Positions 35,636 through 45,945 are shown, counted from the stretch's first letter. The stretch is 64,000 nt of DNA from an uncultured Clostridia bacterium (GCA_902477755.1 CABSIK010000001.1:62001-126000); one strand, 5' to 3'. The notes: generated from the sequence alone by a model not told the origin. Translations and numbers: made by a program.

Positions 35636-35663
35636 AAATGGTGTGACCTAGGTCGCACCATTT
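35636..35663 (+). terminator. Terminator after the stalk-repeat protein
   Basis: AAATGGTGTGACC at 35636-35648 pairs with GGTCGCACCATTT at 35651-35663 with one G-U pair. T-rich sequence follows. Confidence 0.8.
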
Positions 35664-35692
35664 TATCATTGTATGCTTTAGCTTAACAAAAC

Positions 35693-35938
35693 CCCTAGTT
35701 CTACTAGGGATAAATAAAATACTTTAGTATATTTTTGAATGATAATTATAATGGATTTGCTAATTATCAAATGAAGGATATACAATATTTAATTAACATA
35801 CTGTATTCTCAATTATAGTACCTGTTTACAGGTTGCAGCGCAAATAAATGCGATGATATTTTTTCGATGCCCCTTTAGGGGTTGGCACGTAATACCCCTT
35901 CTAGGGGTTGTTTAAACCACTAGTTTACTAGTGGTTTT
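35693..35938. repeat. Cluster of five short palindromes
   Basis: Within 246 bp lie five hairpins: CCCTAG/CTAGGG (35693-35709), ACCTGT/ACAGGT (35820-35833), CCCC/GGGG (35870-35881), CCCCT/AGGGG (35895-35907), and AAACCACTAGT/ACTAGTGGTTT (35914-35937). Loops are 2-5 nt. No gene lies here. They may be a regulatory leader for the giant surface protein, recombination sites, or old element ends. Confidence 0.6.
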
Positions 35939-36089
35939 GATTATAGTGTATATAGAAATGGCTTTGTTCATATCCATAAATCGGTTTGTTTGCTTTTATT
36001 TTTAAAAAATCTTTGGCAAGGATTAAAAAGATAGTTTGAAAAGAAGTAAGATCTGGTTGACTGTTGGAGTCATAAAGGGGGAGTAAGGT

Positions 36090-39000
36090 ATGAAAAAATT
36101 AAGAAGGCAAATGGTTAGTGGAGTGCTTGTGCTGAGCTTGTTAGCAACCATGTTGCCAATGTCGGCGTTGGCGGCAGAGGACATTGAATTACCAGTAGAG
36201 GCTGAGTCACTGGTTTTAGATGAATCCTTGCAGCAAGACAGTATAGAGGAAAAAATCCGGTCGGGTGTGGAACCGGAAACAGATAGTCCTCATATCTTCA
36301 GTGACACTGTGGTGAAATACCAGGTTGAGGGTGGCTACCTCTATTTTGACACAGCTACGGGGACAATTACCGATTGTGACGAAGATGTGACTTCGGCAGA
36401 TATTCCCACCGAAATTGAAGGAGTTCTAGTGACCTCCATTGGGGAGAGGGCGTTTTATGACTGCGACAGCCTGACCAGTGTGACCATTGGGAACGGTGTG
36501 AAATCCATTGGGGAATATGCGTTTTTCTTATGTGAAAGTCTGACTAGCGTGACTATAGGAAACAGTGTGACATCTATTGAGGATTATGCTTTTTTTGGCT
36601 GTGACAGCCTGACTAGTATAGATATCCCAGACAACGTAACAACAATTGGATTTGGAGCATTTTATGAATGCGAGAGGTTGGCTAATGTGACTATAGGGAA
36701 CAATGTCACTTCAATTGAAGACTATGCGTTTTATGGCTGCGACAGCCTAACTAGTGTGGATATGCCGAACAGCGTGACTACCATTGGGGAGTGGGCGTTT
36801 TGTGGTTGCGAAAGCTTGACTAGCGTGATTATCCCAGATAGCTTAACATCCATTGGGGAGTGGGCGTTTTATCGCTGCTACGAATTGACAAATGTCTACT
36901 ACAGCGGTTCCGAGGAGAAGTGGGATGCAATTGAGATTGGATTCGAAAATCAGTATTTGCTTCGTGCCGCCATCCATTACAACAGTACAGGTCCAGGCGA
37001 TGTAGGAACTCAATCATCTTATATGATAGATATATTTACTGAATATAATGCTGAAACAAAGCAGGCAGTATTTGGAATAAATCCTGATGTATATACTTAT
37101 AAAGTAACAGATGAAACAGATATGTCTTTTGTAGATCAATTAGACGAATTATTAGGACAACGTGTTCTTGTACATTATATATCTGGTGAATATGGTGAAA
37201 GTGATCAACTTGTTAGATATATTCTTAGTATAACACCTGCAAATGTAAAAACAGGTACAGTTGAATCAATTACCGAATCTACAATTACAATAGATGGTCA
37301 AACGTATAACCAAAATCTAAATGGATTTATCGGTTTGGATTCTTATATTGGACAAAATGTAGTATGTTATTTTAATAATGATATAGTCGTAGATATGAAA
37401 TTACTAGAAAAGAAAACTGATATATTAAGTGCAGGTTCTAATAATACGGTGACTATTGATGATATTCAATATATAGCAATCTTTGATGGTATACCACCAT
37501 ACTTATCAGCACCAGATTTATGGTTTGGTCACAATGTTAATTATTGGATTTCATCTGATATAGTATATCAAATAGAATTACCAGATTATCAAACAAACTA
37601 CAAGAAGAAATTAATAGGATATGATTCTAACACACAGATAGCTACATTTCATGATGGAAGTATATTTTATGTTTCTTCTAATATTAAAGACAATGTATCA
37701 TCGTTAATAAATCATTGGGTCACAATTACTGTGACCACTTCAGCTACTAGAGGTGGTGAATTAACTGAAATTTCTCTAATAAAACCTGAATTAGGCTTAA
37801 AAATAGAAATGGTGAATACTAATGACATTTATTTAAAAAACAATAAATATAGCTATGATGGCACAACCTATGAAAATAGTTCAGCATTTGAAATTAAATT
37901 TGAAATCACAGTTTCAAACTCAATTTCAGGAGTTACTGAATCAGATTTAGAACAAATGAAAGATGATTCATCTCTTGATATTACATTAGACGAATTAAAA
38001 GCAATTGCTCCTGATGGATTTAATTTTGGATGGACAGGTTCTGGAAATATTGAAGATTTTTCTTCTAAAGTGATACATGTAGGAGAAATTTATACTGTTA
38101 CAGGATTTGTACGTCCAGATATGTTGTTTTTTGTGGACACTGAAGATGTAGTAAAGAGTATTGAATGTTCAGCAAATACTACTAATGGTGATTCAAAAAT
38201 AGCATCTACATCTTTTAAAATTATAAACCTAGATTATGAAGAACCAGATCAAGGTAATTCAGATGAAGAATTAGATCAAATTATTGAAGATGGCATTAAA
38301 GACTTTGAAGAAAATGATATTAGTTCTCAAATTTATCTTGATATCAATCCAATGAAAAATGTATTTGGAATTTCTGGAAAAGCTTTAGACACACTGGAGC
38401 GTGAAATATTAACTGCCGTTATTATGAGTAATGCACCAGAGAATACTAAAGTTGAAGAATTTCAAGATGAGTTAATGGAAACCGTTTTCGGAAAATATAA
38501 AACAGATGTTACAGCTAGTTCTTATATTGTTCCATTGTATTATGTTATAAAAACCGAAAAATATGGAGAATTAACAGTTAGATTTGATTGTAAAGTCACA
38601 TCTTGTGCAGTTACAGATTCAAGAGTTGCAATTTATGCAACAATTGGTTATGAAATAATTGGACAAAGTTCAAAAGCTATGTTAAAAGTTCCGTCATATT
38701 TAAAAACAAATTCAGCATTGGGACAAATTGCTGTAACTGATGGTAAAAGTTTTTGTGACGCTGTTTATAAAGTTGCAGAAGATGCAATAAAGGATATGTA
38801 TAATGATGTCTGGGGTAATACCGCAAACGAGGCAGCAGATATATTATTTGATGAATGTATAAAAAAGATTTTAGAAGCTTTTGATACTTCAGTTAGTGAT
38901 ATAATGTGGGAAATCATGACATGGCCAGCTAAAAATATAACCAATGCTTGTCCTACGGATGTATATATCTATGATAAAAATAATGTATTATGTGGTTCTA

Positions 39001-40490
39001 TCATAAATAATATAATTACGCTAGAATCAAATAACTTTGAATTATCTGTTGAAGGTGATACAAAGTATATAAAAGGATTAACAGATGATTATACTGTAAA
39101 ATATGTTGCAACGGATAATGGTTATATGAATGTCGAAATTATAGAGATGATGGGCTATAATAAGGCATTACGAACAGTGAAATTTGAAGATGTGAAGCTT
39201 ATTAAAGAGGTGGAATTCACACAAGATATTAGTGTTACTAGCCTAGAAGATACACAATCATATAATTTGGAGTCCACAACTGGAGAAATTGTTAAGGCAG
39301 ACAAAGACGATATTTTAATTAATTTTACTCCTGATGATTCAGAGACGGTATCGGTCACAAGTATTGCAATAAACAAACAGACTACAAAGCTATCACAAAT
39401 AGGGGCCACAGAACAACTTATAGCAACTATAACTCCAGCTGATGCAAGCAATAAATCCGTTACTTGGGTTTCAAGTAACCCTAATATAGCTACTGTTGAT
39501 AATACTGGTTTGGTTACTGCTTTAGCAAATGGAACTACTACGATTACAGTTAAAACAGTAGATGGTGGTTATACTGCAAATTGTACGGTTACTGTTGATA
39601 TTAAATCAACATCTAATAATGGTGGAGGTAATGGCTCAAGCAGCAATAGCTCTGGCGGTGGAAGTGTAACTCCTACATCATACTCAATTTCTATATCAGA
39701 TACAGATGGTGGTACAATTACCATTAGTCCAAAAACTGCAAATAAAGATAAAATAGTGACCATTACTGCTGTACCAGACGAAGGCTATAAGCTAGACACA
39801 CTTTCTGTATCTGATAAAAATGGCAACCAGATTGAATTTACAAAGAAAACAGATACAGAATACACATTTAAGATGCCTGCATCTAAAGTGACTGTAAATG
39901 CTACATTTTCAAAAGTTATAGCAGCTCCAAAACCAAGTTCAATGTTGCTTACAGATGTTTCAGAAAATGCTTGGTATTATAATGCTGTTAAATATGTTTA
40001 TGAAAATGGTATGATGCAAGGTATCTCCGATATAGAATTTGCACCAACTGAAGCTATGAATCGTGCTATGATTGTAACAGTATTACATCGCTTAGAAAAC
40101 ACACCTGAAACTACTAGTACAAATCAATTTGCAGATGTTGAATCTAACCAATGGTATACAGATTCGGTACAATGGGCATTTGAAAATGATATAGTAAATG
40201 GGTATAGTAGCGATAGGTTCGTTCCTATGGACAATGTAACTCGTGAACAACTAGCAGTTATTCTATATAACTATACTAATTATAAAGGTGGTAACACGGA
40301 TATAGTGGGTGATTTAACAGCTTTTCAGGATGCAGATAATACATCCAATTGGGCAAAAAATGCAATTTCTTGGGCAGTTAGTGCAGGTTTGTTATCTGGT
40401 AAAGGCGATGGCATTCTTGATCCCAAAGGAACTGCTACTCGTGCTGAAGTTGCTCAAATATTGATGAATTATTGTATAAAAGTGATATAA
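36090..40490 (+). CDS. Large S-layer-anchored LRR surface protein
   Basis: This 1466-residue protein has a signal peptide (ALAA near residue 28) and six to seven BspA-type leucine-rich repeats at about residues 112-275 (for example SIGEYAFFLCESLTSVTIG). A long unique region spans about 310-1080. A Big_2 immunoglobulin-like domain (about 1088-1168), a glycine/serine linker, a beta domain (about 1200-1275) and three SLH motifs (about 1285-1466) follow. SLH motifs bind pyruvylated cell-wall polymer. BspA-type repeats are known in adhesins. The repeat part is visibly richer in G and C than the AT-rich remainder, suggesting domain shuffling. ATG at 36090 follows AAAGGGGGAG. Confidence 0.88.
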   Translation: MKKLRRQMVSGVLVLSLLATMLPMSALAAEDIELPVEAESLVLDESLQQDSIEEKIRSGVEPETDSPHIFSDTVVKYQVEGGYLYFDTATGTITDCDEDVTSADIPTEIEGVLVTSIGERAFYDCDSLTSVTIGNGVKSIGEYAFFLCESLTSVTIGNSVTSIEDYAFFGCDSLTSIDIPDNVTTIGFGAFYECERLANVTIGNNVTSIEDYAFYGCDSLTSVDMPNSVTTIGEWAFCGCESLTSVIIPDSLTSIGEWAFYRCYELTNVYYSGSEEKWDAIEIGFENQYLLRAAIHYNSTGPGDVGTQSSYMIDIFTEYNAETKQAVFGINPDVYTYKVTDETDMSFVDQLDELLGQRVLVHYISGEYGESDQLVRYILSITPANVKTGTVESITESTITIDGQTYNQNLNGFIGLDSYIGQNVVCYFNNDIVVDMKLLEKKTDILSAGSNNTVTIDDIQYIAIFDGIPPYLSAPDLWFGHNVNYWISSDIVYQIELPDYQTNYKKKLIGYDSNTQIATFHDGSIFYVSSNIKDNVSSLINHWVTITVTTSATRGGELTEISLIKPELGLKIEMVNTNDIYLKNNKYSYDGTTYENSSAFEIKFEITVSNSISGVTESDLEQMKDDSSLDITLDELKAIAPDGFNFGWTGSGNIEDFSSKVIHVGEIYTVTGFVRPDMLFFVDTEDVVKSIECSANTTNGDSKIASTSFKIINLDYEEPDQGNSDEELDQIIEDGIKDFEENDISSQIYLDINPMKNVFGISGKALDTLEREILTAVIMSNAPENTKVEEFQDELMETVFGKYKTDVTASSYIVPLYYVIKTEKYGELTVRFDCKVTSCAVTDSRVAIYATIGYEIIGQSSKAMLKVPSYLKTNSALGQIAVTDGKSFCDAVYKVAEDAIKDMYNDVWGNTANEAADILFDECIKKILEAFDTSVSDIMWEIMTWPAKNITNACPTDVYIYDKNNVLCGSIINNIITLESNNFELSVEGDTKYIKGLTDDYTVKYVATDNGYMNVEIIEMMGYNKALRTVKFEDVKLIKEVEFTQDISVTSLEDTQSYNLESTTGEIVKADKDDILINFTPDDSETVSVTSIAINKQTTKLSQIGATEQLIATITPADASNKSVTWVSSNPNIATVDNTGLVTALANGTTTITVKTVDGGYTANCTVTVDIKSTSNNGGGNGSSSNSSGGGSVTPTSYSISISDTDGGTITISPKTANKDKIVTITAVPDEGYKLDTLSVSDKNGNQIEFTKKTDTEYTFKMPASKVTVNATFSKVIAAPKPSSMLLTDVSENAWYYNAVKYVYENGMMQGISDIEFAPTEAMNRAMIVTVLHRLENTPETTSTNQFADVESNQWYTDSVQWAFENDIVNGYSSDRFVPMDNVTREQLAVILYNYTNYKGGNTDIVGDLTAFQDADNTSNWAKNAISWAVSAGLLSGKGDGILDPKGTATRAEVAQILMNYCIKVI

Positions 40491-40558
40491 TTCATTTCAA
40501 TATATTTTATAGTTATATGTAATATTTTAATAAATTATAAAAAGTCTGTTACAGATGT

Positions 40559-40612
40559 ACCGACCCCAAAAAGTTAGACCAAAAATCTAGCAATTGGGGA
40601 TCGGTATTTTTG
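40559..40612 (+). terminator. Terminator-like hairpin after the surface protein
   Basis: ACCGACCCCAA at 40559-40569 pairs with TTGGGGATCGGT at 40594-40605 with one bulge, followed by ATTTTT. The GACCCCAAAAAGTTAGAC string resembles termini of IS3-family elements, so it may be an IS remnant reused as a terminator. Confidence 0.6.
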
Positions 40613-41074
40613 TGTTAAAATATAGTTTTAAATTTAAGAAAAAGGTTTGACAGCCATATTTCAATGGAGAATGAGGAAACTATATACTTCTTGATATAGT
40701 GTTTACATAAGAGTGATATGATAGAATTCTTATAAAGAAAGAAGTATTTTTACATCATAATGAAGATTATGTCAAGATTTTTTTGCAAAAGTAAAATGCT
40801 ACTGTTTGGTAGCCGGCAGTCAACCGGCTATGATATTAGACACCAGATCATTCTCTGTCTTGAAAAGATGATTGAAGGTATGAAAAAAAGTCTGTAAATA
40901 AGATTCTTCTATGATAAGACTGGGGATGGAATGCTTTGAAATTAGGCACTCCACTTTTGTTTTATATATACCATCCAAAAGATGACATGTAAATAACAGG
41001 CGACTTTTCTGCCTGTTTTAACCGATAGAGTACAATAAAGTTTGCAAAAGTGTGCAGGAAATAGATAAGCCATT
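40613..41074. other. Non-coding stretch with gene debris
   Basis: No intact gene was found. A frame ending near 40899 gives a short peptide fragment (GYDIRHQIILCLEKMIEGMKKSL) that may be a tail of a lost gene. A TAGCCGG/CCGGCTA dyad lies near 40810-40831. Confidence 0.4.
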
Positions 41075-42288
41075 AGGGCTCCTGTAAAATGATAGTTACC
41101 ACACAATTGTCATGCAAAGGAGAAACTCTAATGGTTTATAAAAAGAATATCATAGATCTCACAGAATTGCTATTGTAATGCATCACGTAGCCAAATCCCA
41201 TACTGAGGTTATGTACACAGCTCATGGAAGCTGAAGCGGATTAACAGATGGCTGTTGAGAAAAGTCAGCGTGCAAACACAGTCGAATCGGCTATCGTAGA
41301 GGATACCGTCTCCGTCGCTTGGACACACGGATGGGAACGATGTATCTCATGGTTTTCAAAGTTTGTCAGGGAGGCTATGTTCTGTTCTTTCTGACGGAAC
41401 ATAAGTGTAGTGAGGATGCACTCATTCGAGGAGTTCAGTAGACCTTTGCTCAGGGTGTCTCTACCCGTAAAATGAAGAAGCTGGTCCAGAGTTTGGGTAT
41501 TGAAATTTATCCCAAAATCATGTTAACGAGATGACCAAGGGACTCAATAATCAGATTAACGAGTTCCGCAATCGATCTTTGTCCAGTGCTACTTAGCTGG
41601 TTCTGTGGGTAGATGTACTCTACGAAAAAGTGCATGTAGATGGCAGAATCTTCAATACAGTAGTACTTATCGTATGCGGTGTGGATGAAAATGGTCGTAG
41701 AGATATCAGTGCTGTAGAGCCAATGGTAGAAGAATCCAGAGACTCGTATGACCTGCTGTTTCAAAACTTGAAAGAGCGAGGCTTTAGGACACCAAAGTTG
41801 GTCATTTCAGATGCGCATGTCGGTACGGTTTTTGCTATCCGGGAGTCTTTTCCTGGAGCCTCCTGACAGCGCTGCAAAGGGAATATCTTGATCTATGTGT
41901 CGCAGAAAGAGAAGAAGTCTTTTGCCTTCGTGCTGAAGGAAATCTGGCTGCTTCCACCGTGGAACTGGTAAGAAAGCGGGCTTATGAAATCATAGATATC
42001 TATTCAAAGCGCTTTACTAAAGCCGCACAATGTTCGGAAAACGGTTTGGAGGAATCTCTGTCTTTTTCGCATTTCCGAAGCTGGAGCCCAGAAAATCTCG
42101 TCTTCCAACATGATCGAACGCCTGAACCGGGAGATTCGAAGATGAACTAGTGTTGTTGGAATTTTTCCTAACAAGGAGTCCTATGTCGGTCTGGTCATCA
42201 CATACCTAATGGAGTATGCAGAGGATTGGTCTGTCTCCAGAGCATATCTTTGAAGTAACACTGCAAAATCACATATTACAGGAACCCT
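41075..42288 (+). mobile_element. Degenerate IS256-family insertion sequence
   Basis: Terminal inverted repeats of about 17 bp, at 41075-41091 and 42272-42288, match in 15 positions. They enclose a broken IS256-type transposase. The span of about 1.2 kb fits the family. Confidence 0.75.
41131..42253 (+). pseudogene. IS256-family transposase pseudogene
   Basis: Translated pieces match IS256/Mutator transposases in order: an N-terminal part from 41131, GVSTRKMKKLVQSLGIE near 41457, VLWVDVLYEKVHVDGR near 41600, VEESRDSYDLLFQNLKERG, KLVISDAHVGTVFAIRESFPG, QRCKGN, and YLMEYAEDWSVSRAYL at the end (stop 42251). At least four stop codons, including TAG near 41440 and 41593 and TGA in place of a conserved Trp near 41862, and several frameshifts interrupt it. 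It cannot make an active enzyme. Confidence 0.85.
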
Positions 42289-42638
42289 TTTTTGCGAACA
42301 TCCCTTGACGCAAGCGATGCGGGCATGGTATGAGCAGGATATACCGTGATGGTTATATAGAAAAAATATTTCCACTGACCCTGGCAGTGACAGTTACTCG
42401 TAGAAATATAAGTCTATTGTCCCCGTTATGCCAAAAAATCAATGTACAGAAAATGCTTTGAAATCAAGGAAAACTCTGAGTTTTATTTCTGAGAGCTAGG
42501 CAAACAGTGACGGTAGTGACAGTTTTTCTGGTACTGTTAAAATAACTGTCCCTGCTGCCCCTGTTGCAAGCTCTATCTCATTTTCGCTATAAAGATATGA
42601 AATGAAGTGATGCTTATGAGTAAATAAAGCAAGAGAAA
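42289..42638. other. Non-coding gap after the IS remnant
   Basis: This stretch holds no supported gene on either strand. A GACAGT-containing motif recurs three times (near 42388, 42517 and 42548), which may be left from a lost gene. Confidence 0.3.
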
Positions 42639-43317
42639 TCAGAAAAAACGCTTGAGATACAATCGAAAGATCTCCTGATCCGTTTCTAAATCTCGTGACA
42701 GGAAGCGTCTTGTGATTTCAATGACGATACCCTGATGAAATAACTGCAGTAAGGAACAGGGCAGAAAACAGTGAATCAAATTCAGTTGGAACAATTCCCA
42801 GCTATCCTTGCCCAGAAATTCTATGAGTTTTTGTTCTGTCTGCCTCAGATCAACGAGGTCGACAGTGCCATGGTAAGTCATTACAGTTTGTTTATGAAAG
42901 GCAGTCATTGCCTGTTCCAGTAGTACATCCGCCAGCGAAATCCAGCAAAGTTCCTGCTGCGTGGAAGGCTCCTGACAATCAAACTTAGGTATGGAACCGT
43001 CGTTGCTTTCTAAATCATCCTGTATTTTCTTCTGCAAATCCGAAATGGATTGATAAATTTCATCTTCCAAAGCGCAGAAATCCATTTCCACAATTAAGCG
43101 AAAAAACATGGATAGATTAATGATTGAGTAGATAACTTTTCTGTCCAAGGAGCTGATGAAATTCTTTTGCGGTGCGAAAAATATCTGAGAACGCTGATGT
43201 GTTTTCAGATTGGTACGAAAGAAAATGCTGAAAAATATCCATAAATAAAAACCACCTGTTCACCAAAGTCGGCAAAGCCGCTTGTGGTATATAAACTCTG
43301 TTGACAAAAGGTGTCAA
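42639..43317 (-). pseudogene. Unknown minus-strand gene, probably frameshifted
   Basis: Two overlapping minus-strand frames, 43317-43117 and 43148-42639, read as one continuous helical protein if joined near 43130 (…KEFHQLLG, then DRKVIYSIINLSMFF…). Neither piece has a convincing ribosome site; the second would need a TTG start. No family is recognised. It lies divergent to the HipA-like kinase gene, where an antitoxin or regulator might be expected, but I see no helix-turn-helix. Confidence 0.4.
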
Positions 43318-43391
43318 GTAAAAAGCGGTATATTTCTTGACTGACGCAGAATTTATGGATATGATTCTGAAAAAAGCAGGAGGTGATGGCA

Positions 43392-44582
43392 GTGGAATTT
43401 ACATTGATGCATAGAGAAATCAAAGTCGCGGATGTAGAAATGGATTCGTTTTATCACATCAAAAGCATAAAAAATATATACACAGCAGAGCATATGCCAG
43501 TAGGAACGATGTGCAAACAAGACGCAGATCAGCAGGCTCTGACAAAGTGGTTGGACAGACGAACTATACCAAAAGGTCGACCAAGACTGCAAGAAGTATT
43601 GGATATAAGAAATATGATTACATCAAAAGAACTGCTCAAAGACAGTTTTGGGTTAAGTTTATCAGATCAATATTGGTTGAAACCAAAAGATTCCTCTGTG
43701 TCATGGGAGCAAATCCAGTTTTTTGACAACGATTTCTCGGATCAGTTTGGAGAAATGATGCTTGGAAATTTGGAAATCACAGAATGTTTTGACACCATGA
43801 CACCAGACGTTACGCTGGAAGGTCAGATGACAAAGGCATGGAAAGTGAGAGATGGGGAACGAGTTTTGATCAAAGGTGGAAGCAATCCATATCAACAGGA
43901 ACCCTTATGCGAAGTCATTGCTTCTCAGATTGCGGAAAGGTTATGCATCCCACATACGAAGTATACATCGCTGTGGGAGCATGAAAAACCGTTTTCTGTC
44001 TGCCAGGATTTCATTACTTCTGAAACGGAATTGGTATCCGCTTACCATATCATGCAGAGCAGAAAGAAGCCAAATGATCTCTCGGACTATGAATTTTATC
44101 TGAGTTGTGCGGAACAACTTGGTGTAAAAAATATCAGAGAGCAGACAGAAAAAATGATTGTTTTGGATTTTCTGATCGGAAATGAAGACAGGCATTTCAA
44201 TAACTTTGGCTTGATTCGAAACGCAGTTACATTAGAATGGATTGGTGTTGCACCTATTTTTGACTGCGGAACATCACTATGGTATAACACACAGGAAAGT
44301 CTGATCAAACCACTTTCTCCCAATCTGCCAGCCAAGCCTTTCAAGAAAACCCATAGGGAACAGATCAAACTGGTAAAAGATTTTTCATGGATTGATCTCA
44401 AAGCACTGGATGGCATGAAAGAAGAAATGGAAGAAATTCTATCCCAGTCACCTTATATCAGCAGAGAACGCAGGACAGTTTTATGTGATGCATTCTGCCA
44501 AAGAGCAGAACTGCTGGGAGAGATTGTAAACGAACACACGATAAAAGAGGATATTTCACAAGAAAATGATATGATTTTCTAA
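43392..44582 (+). CDS. HipA-like protein kinase
   Basis: This protein of about 396 residues has a HipA/phosphatidylinositol-kinase-type core. Its features are a phosphate-binding Lys in RVLIKGGSNPYQQEP, a catalytic loop GNEDRHFNNFGL (Asp, then Asn) and a metal-binding FDCGTSL in place of DFG. HipA kinases are toxins that phosphorylate tRNA synthetases or related targets and are normally held by HipB. No HipB-like helix-turn-helix gene is next to it. GTG at 43392 is chosen for its spacing from AGGAGG (43378-43383); ATG at 43386 is only 2 bp away. The first 100 residues are unlike HipA. Confidence 0.75.
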   Translation: MEFTLMHREIKVADVEMDSFYHIKSIKNIYTAEHMPVGTMCKQDADQQALTKWLDRRTIPKGRPRLQEVLDIRNMITSKELLKDSFGLSLSDQYWLKPKDSSVSWEQIQFFDNDFSDQFGEMMLGNLEITECFDTMTPDVTLEGQMTKAWKVRDGERVLIKGGSNPYQQEPLCEVIASQIAERLCIPHTKYTSLWEHEKPFSVCQDFITSETELVSAYHIMQSRKKPNDLSDYEFYLSCAEQLGVKNIREQTEKMIVLDFLIGNEDRHFNNFGLIRNAVTLEWIGVAPIFDCGTSLWYNTQESLIKPLSPNLPAKPFKKTHREQIKLVKDFSWIDLKALDGMKEEMEEILSQSPYISRERRTVLCDAFCQRAELLGEIVNEHTIKEDISQENDMIF

Positions 44583-44614
44583 TCCAGAACAACAGAATAA
44601 GCAAAACAAAGAGT

Positions 44615-44643
44615 AGGCGAGCCAAAAGGTTCGCCTTTTTTTT
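44615..44643 (+). terminator. Terminator of the HipA-like gene
   Basis: AGGCGAGCC at 44615-44623 pairs with GGTTCGCCT at 44628-44636 with one mismatch or wobble, followed by eight T. Confidence 0.85.
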
Positions 44644-45008
44644 GCGCCCTATTTGCCCTTGTGTGCCGCTTTGTAGAACAAGTGGAGCAGTTACAGGACA
44701 GGGCAGTTTGAAGCAAATTTGCCCCGGTTTTGGGCGAAGGAAAAAAGAGGGTGCTTGGAGCAGATATCCGCAAATGAGGACTTTGACAGAGGCGAAAAAA
44801 CTTTGCAGGAGAAAAGCCGGCGCTGAACTGCCGGCAGCGTCCCTCAAATCCCCGCAGTGCGGAGATTTTTTGCCAGCGCTGGTCAAAGGCAGACAGCACT
44901 GGTTTGTGGCTATGAAAACAAGAAATGCCAAGATTCCCTTAGAAAAAAAGCGATTTTGCACAGGTGCTGGCACCAGCGCAGTGCCAAAGTTTACGAGAGG
45001 AGAACAAA
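44644..45008 (+). other. GC-richer leader with hairpins before the RHH gene
   Basis: This stretch is clearly richer in G and C than its surroundings. It contains dyads such as GCCGGCGCTGAACTGCCGGC (near 44816-44835) and CCCCGCAGTGCGGAG followed by six T (near 44854-44874), which resembles an attenuator. No gene is supported. Confidence 0.4.
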
Positions 45009-45425
45009 ATGAGCGAAGAATATAAAAAACAAAGATATAGCGTATGGCTTTCTAAGGATGCGGTTCAAAAAAGTGATGCTGCGGTTGCAATGGAAGGCTT
45101 GACAAACAGAAGTGCATTTATAGAAAGAGCCATTCACTTTTATTCTGGTTATCTATATCAGGAAAAACATATAGATTTTTTATCAGATGTAATATTAGAA
45201 TCCATGAAGGGTATCGTAAAAACATCAGAAGACCGTTTGGCTCGTTTGCTTTTCAAAATCGCAGTGGAGATGGCAAAGCTGGAAAGTATGCTTGCTGCTA
45301 TCAATGACATGGATGAGGCAACCATGAGAAGGCTGCATATCCGCTGCGTCAATGAAGTGAAAAAAATCAATGGTATTCTAACTATGGAGGCTGCCGTAAG
45401 ATATCAAAGGAGTGACGAAGAATGA
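45009..45425 (+). CDS. Ribbon-helix-helix (CopG/Arc-type) protein
   Basis: This 138-residue protein starts with an Arc/CopG-like segment (YSVWLSKDAVQKSDAAVAMEGLTNRSAFIERAIHFY) and continues with a helical tail. Such proteins control plasmid copy number, transfer genes or toxin-antitoxin modules. ATG at 45009 follows GAGAGGAGAAC. A fragment of a sister copy lies just after it. Probable remnant of a mobile-element maintenance or transfer region. Confidence 0.7.
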   Translation: MSEEYKKQRYSVWLSKDAVQKSDAAVAMEGLTNRSAFIERAIHFYSGYLYQEKHIDFLSDVILESMKGIVKTSEDRLARLLFKIAVEMAKLESMLAAINDMDEATMRRLHIRCVNEVKKINGILTMEAAVRYQRSDEE

Positions 45426-45452
45426 AATTTAAATTTTATAGTCCAATATCAT

Positions 45453-45506
45453 GAGGACGCCATACGCAGACTTCACATCCGCTGCGTGAAAAAGATAAAT
45501 TATTTT
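45453..45506 (+). pseudogene. Fragment of a second RHH gene copy
   Basis: The translation EDAIRRLHIRCVKKIN repeats the RRLHIRCVNEVKKIN block near the C-terminus of the preceding RHH protein. The fragment is out of any open gene. It suggests a tandem duplication followed by deletion. Confidence 0.6.
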
Positions 45507-45699
45507 TCTATGCAAAAGAAAAGACTGCTATCTGTTTGGTTCAGCTGACAAACAGAACGCAGTCATTTTCTTTTGAAAAAGAGGGGGTAGAAAATTTTTA
45601 AAACAGAGTAAGGCTTTTGACGGGAGAGGTCTGCCTTTTTGCTGATTCATGGTATGGCTCACAAAGAGCTGTGAATGTGAACCATTCAATATAACAGTT

Positions 45700-45745
45700 A
45701 TATGTATACAGAAAAGAAAAATGAATTCCTTTTCTGTATACATAT
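45700..45745. promoter_or_regulatory. Perfect 17-bp inverted repeat upstream of the type I R-M genes
   Basis: Positions 45700-45716 and 45729-45745 (CTTTTCTGTATACATAT) are exact reverse complements around a 12-nt spacer. A TATAAT at 45784-45789 lies 38 bp downstream, so the repeat could be an operator of the restriction-modification promoter. A weak terminator function is the alternative. The rest of 45426-45945 appears non-coding. Confidence 0.6.
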
Positions 45746-45945
45746 CTTAGTTTCTGATTCTATACGATATTTTCATTCTGTGATATAATAGAGCATATCG
45801 AAATTTGTAGAAAACGAAAAAAATATCTGAAACGATATTATCATTCTTATTCTGCTGGCAGAACGGAAAAGAAGAATGGGAATAGTCAGCTTTTTATATT
45901 TAACCATGGAAGCGCAATAGAAGATCAAAGCAAGGAGGAATGGAA

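Noticed and set aside
36425..36890. DNA-level repeats taken as a separate repeat element or CRISPR
   Set aside because: They encode in-frame BspA leucine-rich repeats of the large surface protein.
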